Source: Poecilobothrus nobilitatus (Eukaryota > Arthropoda > Insecta > Diptera > Dolichopodidae). From it: 64,000 nt of DNA. The translations under genes and the position numbers were made by a program. The stretch's first letter is position 1; each line of letters begins with the position of its first letter. The notes below the pieces were generated by a model. That model was given only the letters and a program-made list of their open reading frames with translations. It searched no databases and was not told the DNA's origin. This document shows, one piece after another, positions 1-9,999 of the stretch. The stretch covers positions 992,001 to 1,056,000 of the forward strand of contig OX352773.1 of assembly GCA_947095535.1 (NCBI GenBank), given 5' to 3'.

Positions 1-1857
1 TACGACAGCTTCTAGAGGTATGACTTCCCATATATTGCCCATAGATAAGATATAATAATTTGGTAATTTAATTTAATCTAAAATTAAAAACATTTCTTAA
101 GTTATAACTATGAACATCATGAACATAAATAAGTCTATTACATAAATATTCGAAAACTTGGACATATTATTTGTATAAATTATGGTGCAGTGACAAAACC
201 CCCGAGGAAATAAATCCAAAACTTTTAAAGTTCTGTTATGTGATGATGTCATCTTAATAGCTCGCTACCGCTCTGCAAAAGTTTATCCGTTCCCTCTTGC
301 TTTTAATATTAAATATTAAAAATATACATAACAATTATACATAATTTAATAATAATTGTTATATACTAGATGAGTTGCATTCTCAAAAAGGCAAAGAGGC
401 GGAAATACAACTAACTAAGTATATAAATAATATTATCTTTAAATTGAAAATATTCGTAAATTGATAAAATAAAATATGTAACGGTGTTGTTAAGGCTATT
501 TAGTATCTATGGGATTAAATCCAACTTTGAATTTACAGTCTTTTTGATCCTTTTTGAAAATTATCATCAATATAATCTAATCTAAAATAATGGACATACC
601 CATACTTCACATATATTACCAATAGATAGACAATGAAGGAAATATTTTCAGTCAATTTTGAAAAACAGCTGAGTGAACCGCACGTATGTATTGCTTTATA
701 TGTATATTATGTATATTATATATATTATGTATTGCTTTAAATTTTTGAGAAATAGTTTCCTAAAACTTCAAATTGTTTCATAATTTTTTTAAGAATTTTA
801 TCACTTAATTTGTTACTTTATAAACAGTTAAAATTTTTAATAACTTTTTATTTAAACTAAATTTAATTAAATGACTAAAATAAAAAATATTTTTTGCAAC
901 TTACAAACTATTTTTAACTTGCAATAAAACATTTATAATCTTAATTTTTTTTCAATACTTATGCATTTTATTATATTTTTATTTTAACGAAAAATGCCAT
1001 ACATATCTATTAAGATAAAATTTGTTTATTTTCATTTTTTTTAATTTTGCATTTATATTGTAAATTACAATCTATATTATAATTTTTATAAAAAAAAACA
1101 TAAAAACGTGAGAATAATATAAAAAAATGTATATTAAAATTGACATATACAAAAAAAATTAACCATTACTATATAGAAAATATTTAATTGCTTTTAACTT
1201 ATAATAACAATTGCTGAAAATTAATGCAACATACATATACAATAATTAATAACATTTTGTACAAAAATGATAAATACATAAGAATAAAAACAGAATCAAA
1301 AAGAAAAATTAGTCGAAGATTGAAAATTATTTAATCTTTTGTTTTTTTAAAATAATATAGAAATATAACATGAATTGTAATATTCAACGAATATTAAAAA
1401 TTTTAATTTACACGTCAACAAATATTTAATTTTCAGTGAAAAATGTATTTTATACTTTTTTTTGATGAAAATCAAAATAAGTATGTAGATTTATATTATT
1501 TAAAATTGCGTAATTTATTCCAACAATTTTTAATAACTTACATCTTTATTAAAGGCATTAAATTTAAGGCTAAAAATGTAATTATTTATTATATATAAAT
1601 TATCTATAAAAAATTTAGTTTTTGTTGGACGTCATGTCAATTTTGTTTGACTGCTACTATTGTTTCCCCATTTGAATTTAGTTAATATTTTTAAGTTATA
1701 TATATTAAGATGTTAATTATGGAAGGAGTATTTAATTAAGAATTATTTCTATTTTAAAAAGTCATGTAATTATTGCGAAATTTTTCTTGACATTATTTTT
1801 TTTTTAGTTTATAAATAATTTTTAATTATAATTAGGAATATTCTGAAAATAATAAAC
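1..1857. other. AT-rich stretch without a recognisable gene
   Basis: No coding region, RNA gene or clear transposon end is visible here. A weak repeat is present: the text around 20-55 (cccatatattgcccatagat) resembles that at 598-632 (cccatacttcacatatatta...). Otherwise the DNA is A/T runs and short simple repeats. It is presumably intergenic sequence downstream of the minus-strand host gene. Confidence 0.6.
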
Positions 1858-1863
1858 TTTATT
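1858..1863 (-). promoter_or_regulatory. Possible polyadenylation signal (AATAAA) of the LEA-like gene
   Basis: Read on the minus strand this is AATAAA, about 360 nt after the stop codon of the LEA-like gene at 2220-2222. A second AATAAA overlaps that stop codon itself and is too close to serve alone. In such AT-rich DNA the hexamer is common by chance, so this is only a candidate. Confidence 0.25.
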
Positions 1864-2000
1864 TTCCTTACTTTCCAATTTGAACAAACGACAAATGGTT
1901 TTGACTTAAGTTAATTTTAATGTAAGATTATTATATCGTGCGTCTCTATCGTGCATTGTTATAATAAAGTTATATAAAATCTGGAAAACAAATTCTTTCA

Positions 2001-2039
2001 GATTATGGGCCCAGCACGCTCCCACTGCGCAACGCTGCC
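2001..2039 (-). pseudogene. Fossil 5' half of initiator tRNA-Met (39 nt)
   Basis: The minus strand from 2039 to 2001 aligns without gaps to nucleotides 1-39 of the initiator tRNA-Met sequence as I remember it from insects. It includes the core GCGTGCTGGGCCCATAA with the CAT anticodon, and has about five substitutions. Similarity stops at nucleotide 39: the rest of the anticodon stem, the T arm and the acceptor 3' strand are not recognisable. It cannot fold as a tRNA, so it is a truncated pseudogene or a reverse-transcribed half-tRNA. It stands out as a GC-rich island in AT-rich DNA. Confidence 0.6.
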
Positions 2040-2219
2040 AATAAACACAACCATGACAAATTTTAGACCTTTTTCTAAAATAGAAAAATATCACAACTCA
2101 ATATACTTCCATAATTGACACCCTAAACTGTTTTGTTTTTCTTCCTTAAATAAAATATTTTCTTACATTACAATTTAAAAATACATTAAACAATTTTCAA
2201 AAATAAATAAAATAGAAGT

Positions 2220-4821
2220 TTATTTTCCAAGATTTAGTTTTCCTAAAAGGCTTGATGCTTGATTCCCAGCCGTTTCTTGAGCTTTGACAGCCGTATCATG
2301 AATTGTCTAAAATTAATAAAACATTTAATAACTCCTTTTATAGAAATAGAAAAAAATCATTTTATACTTTTTCCGTTTCTTGACGCTTTTGATCGAGATA
2401 TTTATTCGTCTCATTCATTTTTTGATCAACAGTGCTGCTAGCGTGTTTCATTGTATGGTCAATAGTGTTTTCAGCTTCTTTTAGTTTTTGATCAGCCACT
2501 TGTTCAGCAGCTTTAACGCTTTTATTAATTGCATCATTAGCAGCTTTTTTAGTTTGATCAACAGCATGAACAGCCGCCTTAAAATTTGTTAAAGTTAATA
2601 ATTAAACTAAATATATTCTGCACGATGAACAAGCTAACTATTTCAAACACCTGGTTCAAGCTACCTATCAGAAGGCTATATACATGGACATCCCCAAAAA
2701 ACGAGGCAAATAGAATAATCAAAAACCAAATCGATTATGTTAGTAAATACTAGATTCAGAAACGCAATCAAATGCGTCAAAACATATCTACGCGCCGATA
2801 TATCTTCTCACTACAACCCACTCGTAGTCAAAGTTAGAGTCACACTGAAAAAGATGAACAAAAAACAGCACAACGGAAGACGAAACTTCAAGCTAATAGA
2901 AACTCAACAAACACGAAATGAAATTAAGAATCGTCTAAATCAAAAAATAATAGAGCAAACACAAGCAGTAACCAACGAAGACAACATAGAAAATTGCTGG
3001 GGAAAATTTATAAAGCCGCTAAAAGAAACGGTCAACAATCTAAATGCAACCAAACTGCAAAACAGCATCACTGGCTAACCGAATGCTAAATAATAGAAAA
3101 TTTGGATAGAACCAACAACTCATTTAGACTGCACAAAAAAATTAAAGAAGTCATACAAAAAAATAAAAGAAGGAACAGCGGTAATCTAAAAAATAAACAT
3201 GGTAAAATATTACTCCAAAAACACGAGAGACTAGAAAGATGCAAAGAATACGTGAAAGAGTTATTTTACAACACTAGAGTACACAATACTCCCTACGTTT
3301 CAGAAGAAAGCCCCGCCATACTAATTAGTGAAGTACAGAATGTAGTTAACAAGGTAAAAAATTGATCCGCCGCAGGTCCAGACGAGATACTCAATGAAAT
3401 TTTAAAAATGCTTGACAAAGAACCTATAGTGCTCCTAACGAGGCTCTTCAACAGAATCTACAAGTCAGAAACCATACCGAAAGAATGGCTAACATCAACC
3501 TTTATAACGCTATCAAAGAAAAACAACGCCAAGATTGCGGAGACTACAGAATGATAAGTTTAATGAATGATTGCCTAAAACTGTTTCTAAAAATTGCGAA
3601 CTCTGCTATAGACCTTCAAACATTAGTCAACAAACTCAACGTCCTATGTGACAAGTATGGCCTAAAAATTAATGAGAAAACTAAATACATGGTTTTTGAA
3701 AAAATTCCTAGTAACAGCTCATTTAAGTTAGATAACATAATAATAGAAAAAGTCAACAAAATAAAATATTTGGGTGCAACAGTAGATACTAATGCAGATA
3801 GCAAATCCGAAATAAGGGCACGTATAGAACTTGCAAGAGCATCTTTTGTTAAAATGGAGAACATATTCTGCAGAAACGAAATAAACTTGGCTCTCAAGCT
3901 GAGAATCTTAAAATGCTATACTTGGCCAATATTCTTATATGGGTCTGACGACACTTGGACATTAAGAGAGGCAGAATCAAAAAAGATCGATGCTTTCAAG
4001 CTATGGCTATATAGAAGAATACTGAAAATTTCATGGCGTGACAGAATAAACAACAAAGAAGTACTGCGTAGGATGAAACCAAAAAAAATCTGTCAAACAC
4101 TATAAAATGCAGAAAAATATCGTATCTTGGCCATATACTACGTAACGAAAAAGGCAGACTTCTACAAGTGGTGCAACGGGGTAAGATAATTGGCAAGAGA
4201 AACAGAAGCAGAAGCCGGAAATCCTGGATCAAAAACCTAGCAGAGTGGTGCAACACCCCGATCAGTGACGTCATGCGTAAAGCAAAATGTAGGAAACAAA
4301 ATGAATTGATGGTTACCAACCTCAAAAGAGGAGAGGAATAAAAAGAAGAAGAACAAATTTATTTTATTCGTTATAATTGTTATAGAAACCTGTTTAGATG
4401 AATCAGCAACATTTTGTGCAATATTTTTGGCATTTGCTGCAGCAGCATTTGCTTGTTGAACAGTTGAATCCATTTGCTGTTTTGTTTCATTAATTGTGTT
4501 TGCAGCTGAATTAGCTGTTGAATTAATAGCTTGACCAGCTCTATTAACTTCATTATTTGCCAAAGTTGCAGCTTCTTTAACTAAAATATTAAAATACAAT
4601 TGAATATTTTTTTTAACATTTTTTTTACGTTATAATACCAGTACTAGCTGCTAAATTTTCAGCTTCAGATTTTGATTGATTTAAACTTTGACCAACTTTA
4701 TTAGCTTGATCTTCAGCCATTTTTTGTGCATCAGTTGCTTTTTGAGCCGCCATCTTTTCTGCGTCATCTTTTTTACGATTGAATAAATTAGCAGTTTTAT
4801 CGCCAAAATTTTTTAAGGAAG
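2220..4821 (-). CDS. LEA-like / amphipathic 11-mer repeat protein, 3' four exons
   Basis: Four exons join in phase with GT-AG introns: 4821-4639 (183 nt, entered after one base of a split codon), 4580-4390 (191 nt), 2577-2368 (210 nt) and 2306-2220 (87 nt, ending TAA). They encode at least 222 residues. The product lacks Cys, Trp and Pro, is rich in Ala, Lys, Gln, Asn, Asp and Glu, and shows an 11-residue period in its C-terminal half: VDQTKKAANDA, INKSVKAAEQV, ADQKLKEAENT, IDHTMKHASST, VDQKMNETNKY, LDQKRQETEKT, IHDTAVKAQET. It ends LLGKLNLGK. This is the pattern of group-3 LEA proteins and of apolipoprotein-like amphipathic helices, so it may be a hydrophilic stress-protective or lipid-surface-binding protein; that role is inference. 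The start codon and any signal peptide lie in an upstream exon I could not identify. The third intron holds a LINE fragment in the opposite orientation, which leaves splice sites and frame intact, so the gene looks functional. Confidence 0.8.
2637..4362 (+). mobile_element. Non-LTR retrotransposon fragment (endonuclease C-end, damaged RT, C-terminal domain)
   Basis: It sits inside the 1812-bp intron of the LEA-like gene, on the opposite strand. The left end is truncated inside the endonuclease domain (a WTSPKN-like stretch, then KNQIDYV and LVNTRFRNAIKCVKTY in shifted frames). A linker (2870-3360) follows, then the start of RT (GDYRMISLMNDCLKLFLK, 3537-3595). The text then jumps directly to the post-catalytic thumb (LQTLVNKLNVLCDKYGLK, from 3616), so the palm with the YADD motif is missing. 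The C-terminal part (KLWLYRRILKISWRDRINN; then in another frame YLGHILRNEKGR, SWIKNLAEWC, to about 4341) is typical of insect endonuclease-RT elements of RTE-like type. The 3' end is an AAG-rich tail. It is dead. Confidence 0.85.
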
Positions 4822-5280
4822 CTGTAATAAATAAAATAAATTAGAAATACTCAATATTTACATATATTTCTATAGATTATTTACTCTACGTCATCTCCAT
4901 ACCACATATGTCCATACATACATATATATGTATGTACTTCATACAATTTAAAATAAAGATGATATGCATATGAAAACAAAAGATAGGTATATAGAATAAA
5001 ATACATATAAGCATGTATAAAAGAAAAAAAAATGTTTTCCAATTTGACTAAAATTTGTACATATGTACATATGACATATAAATAGAATATGAACCTCAAC
5101 CTATTATTTCCTACTTTTTTACTTTTAAATTTTTTGTTATTTTTTATTTTATTTTCTTGTTTTTTTGTATAGACCACGTATCTACCTAATGATCTAATTT
5201 TATTTGTTAAATTTTTCTTTTTTTTAAGTTTCATTTTGTTTTTGTATACATATAATAAATATGTATTATGTATGTACATA
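4822..5280. other. Intron or upstream region of the LEA-like gene
   Basis: AT-rich DNA with TACATATGTA-type simple repeats. A 160-codon open frame on the minus strand (4881-5363) is Lys/Tyr/Ile-rich low-complexity text with no family resemblance, and I do not believe it is coding. The missing first exon of the LEA-like gene should be on the minus strand here or beyond 5880; none is convincing. Confidence 0.4.
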
Positions 5281-5306
5281 CAGTCAGTTTCAATATTATT
5301 TACACA
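5281..5306 (+). repeat. Tc1-like terminal inverted repeat, flanked by TA
   Basis: The 26-bp sequence begins CAGTCAGTTTCAATATTA and is preceded by TA at 5279-5280, the target dinucleotide of Tc1/mariner elements. Its exact reverse complement occurs at 46871-46896, followed by TA. A degenerate direct copy of its inner part (GTTTCAATATTAATTACACA) is at 5496-5515, about 209 bp inward. That is the IR/DR layout known from some Tc1-like elements. Confidence 0.8.
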
Positions 5307-5770
5307 CCACCAAATTCTGCTGGAACTATGAACTGAAATTAAAATATTTACAATTTTTATCAAATTAAACTCAAGTTTAATTTGTAAATTCTTTACTATT
5401 TTTTCAACAATTCAAAAAAAGAATAACAAAAAAAAGCTTAAAAACAAGTTACAAACAACACAAAAATTTCAAAATTATTTGCACACTTGTTAAGTGTTTC
5501 AATATTAATTACACATCGTAATAAGAAAAAAATTATGTAATTCTGGAAACTAAGAAGGAGATTTCTGATGTCAAGTGGAATTAATTAATATTTTGTATTT
5601 CCGCCCTTTGCAGCTATAGTTAAAGACATTTCGACATGGATTCTACTAAATTTCTGAACATTAGGGAGTCTAATTCATTCCAAGCCTTCAAAGCGTCAAC
5701 ATGTGTTTCATCTTTTGATTTTGAAATTTGTTGAGGAATTGTAGACTTCATCTTATGCTAAACATTTTAT
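5281..5770 (-). pseudogene. Tc1-like transposase, C-terminal remnant
   Basis: Read on the minus strand from about 5700, the text gives VDALKAWNELDSLMFRNLVE, then SMSKCL, and after a frameshift IAAKGGNTKY with a stop at 5585. This matches the typical C-terminus of Tc1-family transposases (LVESMPxR..AVIxAKGGxTKY). The DDE catalytic domain and the other end of the element are absent; homology is lost beyond about 5770. The element lies just outside the 3' end of the neighbouring minus-strand LINE. Confidence 0.8.
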
Positions 5771-6214
5771 GTATCAAATTTTTTTAGAAGTTCTTACAAA
5801 ATTGAGCCAACTAACACCAACCAACTGAACAAATTAAACAACCAACTTTACAAACTATAACCAACTTGATACATCAAACTTACTTAGTAAGTATTTTTAT
5901 TTTTTTTATTTTTATTTATTTAAAACAAAATCCCAAAAGAGCCTGAGGGCTCGTATAGGGTGTATAAAATTACAATAGATTACAATCATAAAGATATCAT
6001 GAATATTATGTTAAAAATTATGTACATACGTAATAATTAAATTATACAAACTAATCACAAATTAGGTGTAAATAATGTGCAACAAAATAATAGAAAAGAG
6101 AACAAAAACAAAAAAAAAATAAAAAATATACAAAAAGCAAGAGAAAAAAATAAATAAAAGAGAGCATAATTATAAACTAGAAATTAAATTTACGATTGGA
6201 TTTGATTGCTATTG

Positions 6215-8930
6215 TTATTGATTATTATACTTGAGCATTAATACATTTCTAACTGAGTTTTTAAACTTTTTATAAGAGAATCTTTTAATGTCACTTGGAA
6301 CAGTATTGTACAGCTTGATTGATTGATTAAGTATTGTGGTATTTCCTGCGTTCATACGCAACTGATTTGCCGTTCTATTGTTGTAGTTATGAATTTCATT
6401 GTTGGCAATTAATTTTGTGTTTGATTTTATATTTTTTATCTGCATATTATGTATTTGTAAGATTTGACCCAAATTTCTACTGTCTTCCACTTTAAGAATT
6501 TTATACTGCTGGTGAATTCGATTAGTAGATGTTCTATGATTAAGTTCATACATATTTTTATTGCCTTGTTTTGAATTCTTTGTAATTTGTTTAAGTTTTT
6601 AGCATATGTGTTTCCCCAGATGGCTAAACCATACGAAATTACACTGTTAAATAAACTGAAGAAGATAGTTCTTTTTAATTTTAGTGGGACTCGCTTCCCA
6701 ATTTTCCTAAAAATCCCTGCTATTCTACGCGTTTTCTTAATAAGCTCATTTACGTGACAATTCCAATTTAACTTTTCATCAACAACAATACCTAAATATT
6801 TATACTGGCTGACTTTTTCAATATGACAACTGTTATAATGTACAGATAAGTTTACATTAGCTTCCTTGATCATCATAAATTTTGTTTTGTTCACGTTGAC
6901 TGTTAATTTATGCAGTGACATCCATTTATAAATAGCTTCCATATCCTGATTTATTTTTGTTTCCAATATTTCTAGATTATTTTCAGCATATATTATAACT
7001 AGGTCATCTGCATACATAAACTGTTTCCCATTTAAACTAAGATTTGATAATGTACTCACATAGCAGTTAAATAACGCTGGCCCCAACGAACTACCTTGTA
7101 TTACGCCATAGTTAATACTTTCGGTACTGCTTATGGTATCCTCGCACTCTGCATACTGTCTTCTGTCTTTGAAGTAACTATCAAACCAATTGTATTCTTT
7201 ACCTCTTCTTCCTAATTCAAATAAGATTCTCAACAATATTTTCCTATCAATCGAATCAAATGCCTTAGTCAGATCAAAGAATACTAAAGCGGTTTTTTTA
7301 TTATTACATACAGCATTTTGAGTATACGTTATAACATCGAACAAGGCTGCTTGAGTATTAGAATTTTTTGTAAAGCCATACTGTGACTTACTTATTAAAT
7401 TATTATTTAATAAATATTTTGTAATTTGACTATTAACATATGTTTCCAAAATTTTACTTAATATTGGAGCTATCGATATCGGTCTATAATTATTTATATC
7501 AGTTTTGTCACCTGACTTATAAATAGGAATTACTTTATTAATTTTAAGAGAATCTGGAACATTAGAGTGATGAAGTGAGGCGTTGATAAATGCGCAAATA
7601 GGTTTGACTAGTTCATTTTTACATTTCCTTACCATAGTGGTTTGAATGCCATCAACCCCAGCACTGTTAGTATTGTTCAGCTGATTTATAACTACTATTG
7701 TTTCCTCCTCATTAATTTTTTAAAAATAAAATCTACTGCTAGTTCTACATACCGGTAAGTAAATTGTTGAGAAGTTTTTTGCCATATGATTTTCTACATT
7801 GCAGTATAAATGATTAAAGTTTTCTAATTTAATATGCTTTTCAGAATAATTTTCATCTTGATAGAAATCATTTAATTTGCTTGTGTTATCTGTAATTATA
7901 GGTTTTGTAATTATAGGTTATCTGTAATTATAGGTTGTAGATAAGTCAGCACAACTACGTAGAGTATTTATAATATTTTTGCAAATAACTTCGGCAACAC
8001 CAGAAGATATGTCGATATTGCAGTTCGTCAATTGATTTTTTAATAAATAATGGAACATTAGAGTGATGAAGTGAGGCGTTGATAAATGCGCAAATAGGTT
8101 TGACTAGTTCATTTTTACATTTCTTTACCATAGTGGTAGTAAGATATGTCGATATTGCAGTTCGTTAATTGATTTTTTAATAAATTGACATTTGTATGCT
8201 TATAAGTATATTGACATGTAGTTTTGTTTACAAAATATTTATAATTGAGTTCAACTATTAAGATATGATGATCAGTAATATTAGAATTTAGATGTGTAAT
8301 ATTTAGTTGTTTTTGTGTTTTATTTAATAATATATGATCGATACATGATTTTGAGCTTGGTCTGGTTGTTCGCTTGGTCAGCGAAATAAAATCGGTTGAA
8401 TTCGACTATAGTTTTGTAAGTGCTAATATTATTATTATTTTTATTTTTGAGGTTGAAGTTGAAATCACCAATTATTAACGCATGTTCATTTTTTAATTCT
8501 TCCAGGTGCGAATCTAGGATAGAGAAAAAATTATTTATCAAATTTCTATTGTTGTTGGGTGGCCTATAGATAGCTGAGATATTTAGATTCATCTTGTTGT
8601 TTTGAATTTTAAGTGACAGTATGCTATTAAAGTTATCGCAGTAATTTTTTAATATTTTGTAGTTTAAAGAAGTGTGTATAAATAAACCGACTCCACCACC
8701 ACGTTTATTTTATCGACAAGAGAAACTTTTATTGTAGTTTTTAATATTAACGAAATTTATTTCTTCATCAAGTATCCAAGTTTCACTAAAAACAATTATA
8801 TGAACAGTTGACTGTAAATTATCCAGTAAAACAGTGATTTCGTCTATTTTGTGCTTTAAACTTCGAATGTTTAGGTATAAAATTTTTAATGAGTGTAAAT
8901 TATCAAATCGAAAATTTTCTATTCTAGCTA
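6215..8930 (-). pseudogene. LINE ORF2: apurinic-type endonuclease and reverse transcriptase
   Basis: The endonuclease begins near 8900 (ILYLNIRSLKHKIDEI, IIVFSETWILDEE). It continues past one stop to AIYRPPNNNRNLINNFF and IIGDFNFNLKN, then in another frame to SCIDHILLNK and ITDHHILIVEL near 8230. The RT (7635-6436) is open and holds the expected blocks: VIPIYKSGDKTDINNYRPIS, FFDLTKAFDSIDRKILL, GVIQGSSLGPALF, the catalytic FMYADDLVIIY, and YLGIVVDEKLNW. A frameshift near 6550 leads to a C-terminal tail (IKLYNTVPSDIKRFSYKKFK) ending at 6215. Catalytic Asp residues are present. The endonuclease-RT junction is disrupted by local duplications at 7555-8190. Confidence 0.87.
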
Positions 8931-8974
8931 CATTTTTAACTTAAGTATTTAATGGTGAAGCGTTAAGATAAGTT

Positions 8975-9940
8975 TTATTGTTTATTATCATTTACCTGCT
9001 CAAAATTTTTATTTGACAAAATTTGTATCATTTTTGTGTTCATTCCTTCTCTTAACCAAACTTTACCATCCTTTACCCAAGCAAATTTAATTTTTTTTTC
9101 TCTTTTGAGATCTCTAGCTTTTTTATATAATAATCCAAAGTATGGTGTGATTCTTTCATTGATGAAAACTGTTTTTGGTGTTTCACTACTGGGTTGTTGA
9201 AATATCTGGTTGTAATCTAAGTTTATTTTCTTTTTAGCTTGCAAGATTTTATTTTTGATTTCAAGATTATTCAGCTTTACGATTATTTTTTTCGGTTCAC
9301 CAGAGTTTTTTGAATTATTTTTGTTTGAGAAATAAGCTTCTTTGATATCATGATTTTCTAAAGTAACACCTGTATACTTTTATAATTTTGGATGCGGGAC
9401 TCATTGCTCTGAGATTTCCCTCACTCCAGATATTTCAATATGTTTTTTAAATTTATTTTGTTTAATTAGTTCCATGTTGATAGTGATAGAGTCAATTTTG
9501 TCTTTTATTACAGAATTCTCATTGCGTAAACAAATATTATCTTCCACTAATGAATCCACTATTTCTTTATATTCTCTAACCTCACTTTGTACCCCATTTA
9601 CCTTTTTTTCAAGTTCAGTTTGTCTTGTGATAATTTCATCCAGTTTTTGTAGAATTAGTGTTGAATGAGGATCGTGGTCCTTTTGATCACTTCCAGATAT
9701 TTTAGGAGTGTTCATACTACATATTACACTAGTTTCCTTACGTTTTAGGCGCTTATCCTTACATGACTGGCAAAACCAAAACTTCTCAGGATCCAGTATA
9801 ATTCTGTTGAAATCTTCAACAGCCAATTTAGAACATGCAATGTGGAACCAGCTACTGCACTCACCGTCACATTGGATGCTTTTATCTTTTCGTAAATTTA
9901 TTATTTTATTGCACTGTTTACAAGAGTTTTTATTTGACAT
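8975..9940 (-). pseudogene. LINE ORF1: PHD-type zinc finger, coiled coil, baculovirus-FP-like C-terminal domain
   Basis: The start is MSNKNSCKQCNKIINLRKDK. A Cys/His cluster with spacing CKQC...CDGEC..WFHIAC...FWFCQSC (about residues 7-60) is a PHD-like finger. Residues 90-165 are a heptad-rich coiled coil. Two in-frame stops (TGA, TAA) follow near 9370-9402. The same frame then continues through KKIIVKLNNLEIKNKILQAK to TPYFGLLYKKARDLKREKKI, KFAWVKDGKVWLREG and a stop near 8975. That last part resembles the FP-protein-like domain found at the end of many insect LINE ORF1 proteins, which bind RNA. Start and domain order suggest an originally single ORF of about 320 residues. Confidence 0.75.
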
Positions 9941-9999
9941 GTTGTTTATTTGACATTTTTAACAATATTTATAGAATATGGAAAGTTAATCCATAAATC

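Larger units (their letters stand above)
5895..9990 (-). mobile_element. Nearly full-length non-LTR retrotransposon (PHD/FP-like ORF1, EN-RT ORF2)
   Basis: This is the most complete element in the window. On the minus strand it runs from the 5' end near 9990, through ORF1 (9940-8975) and ORF2 (about 8930-6215), to a roughly 300-bp 3' UTR. The UTR ends in a GAGCCCTCAGGCTC hairpin-like stretch followed by an AAATAAATAAAAAT-type tail at about 5895-5930. The domain order (zinc-finger ORF1, endonuclease, reverse transcriptase) is that of the CR1/Jockey superfamily; I cannot assign the clade more exactly. Frame breaks and internal duplications show it is inactive, but the RT core is still open. Confidence 0.88.

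Noticed and set aside
4881..5363. 160-codon open frame on the minus strand
   Set aside because: Lys/Tyr/Ile-rich low-complexity text over simple repeats, overlapping the Tc1-like terminus; no family resemblance and no splice context.
9401..9940. Host PHD-finger protein
   Set aside because: It lies immediately upstream of, and in the same direction as, a LINE endonuclease-RT ORF and has the usual insect LINE ORF1 layout.
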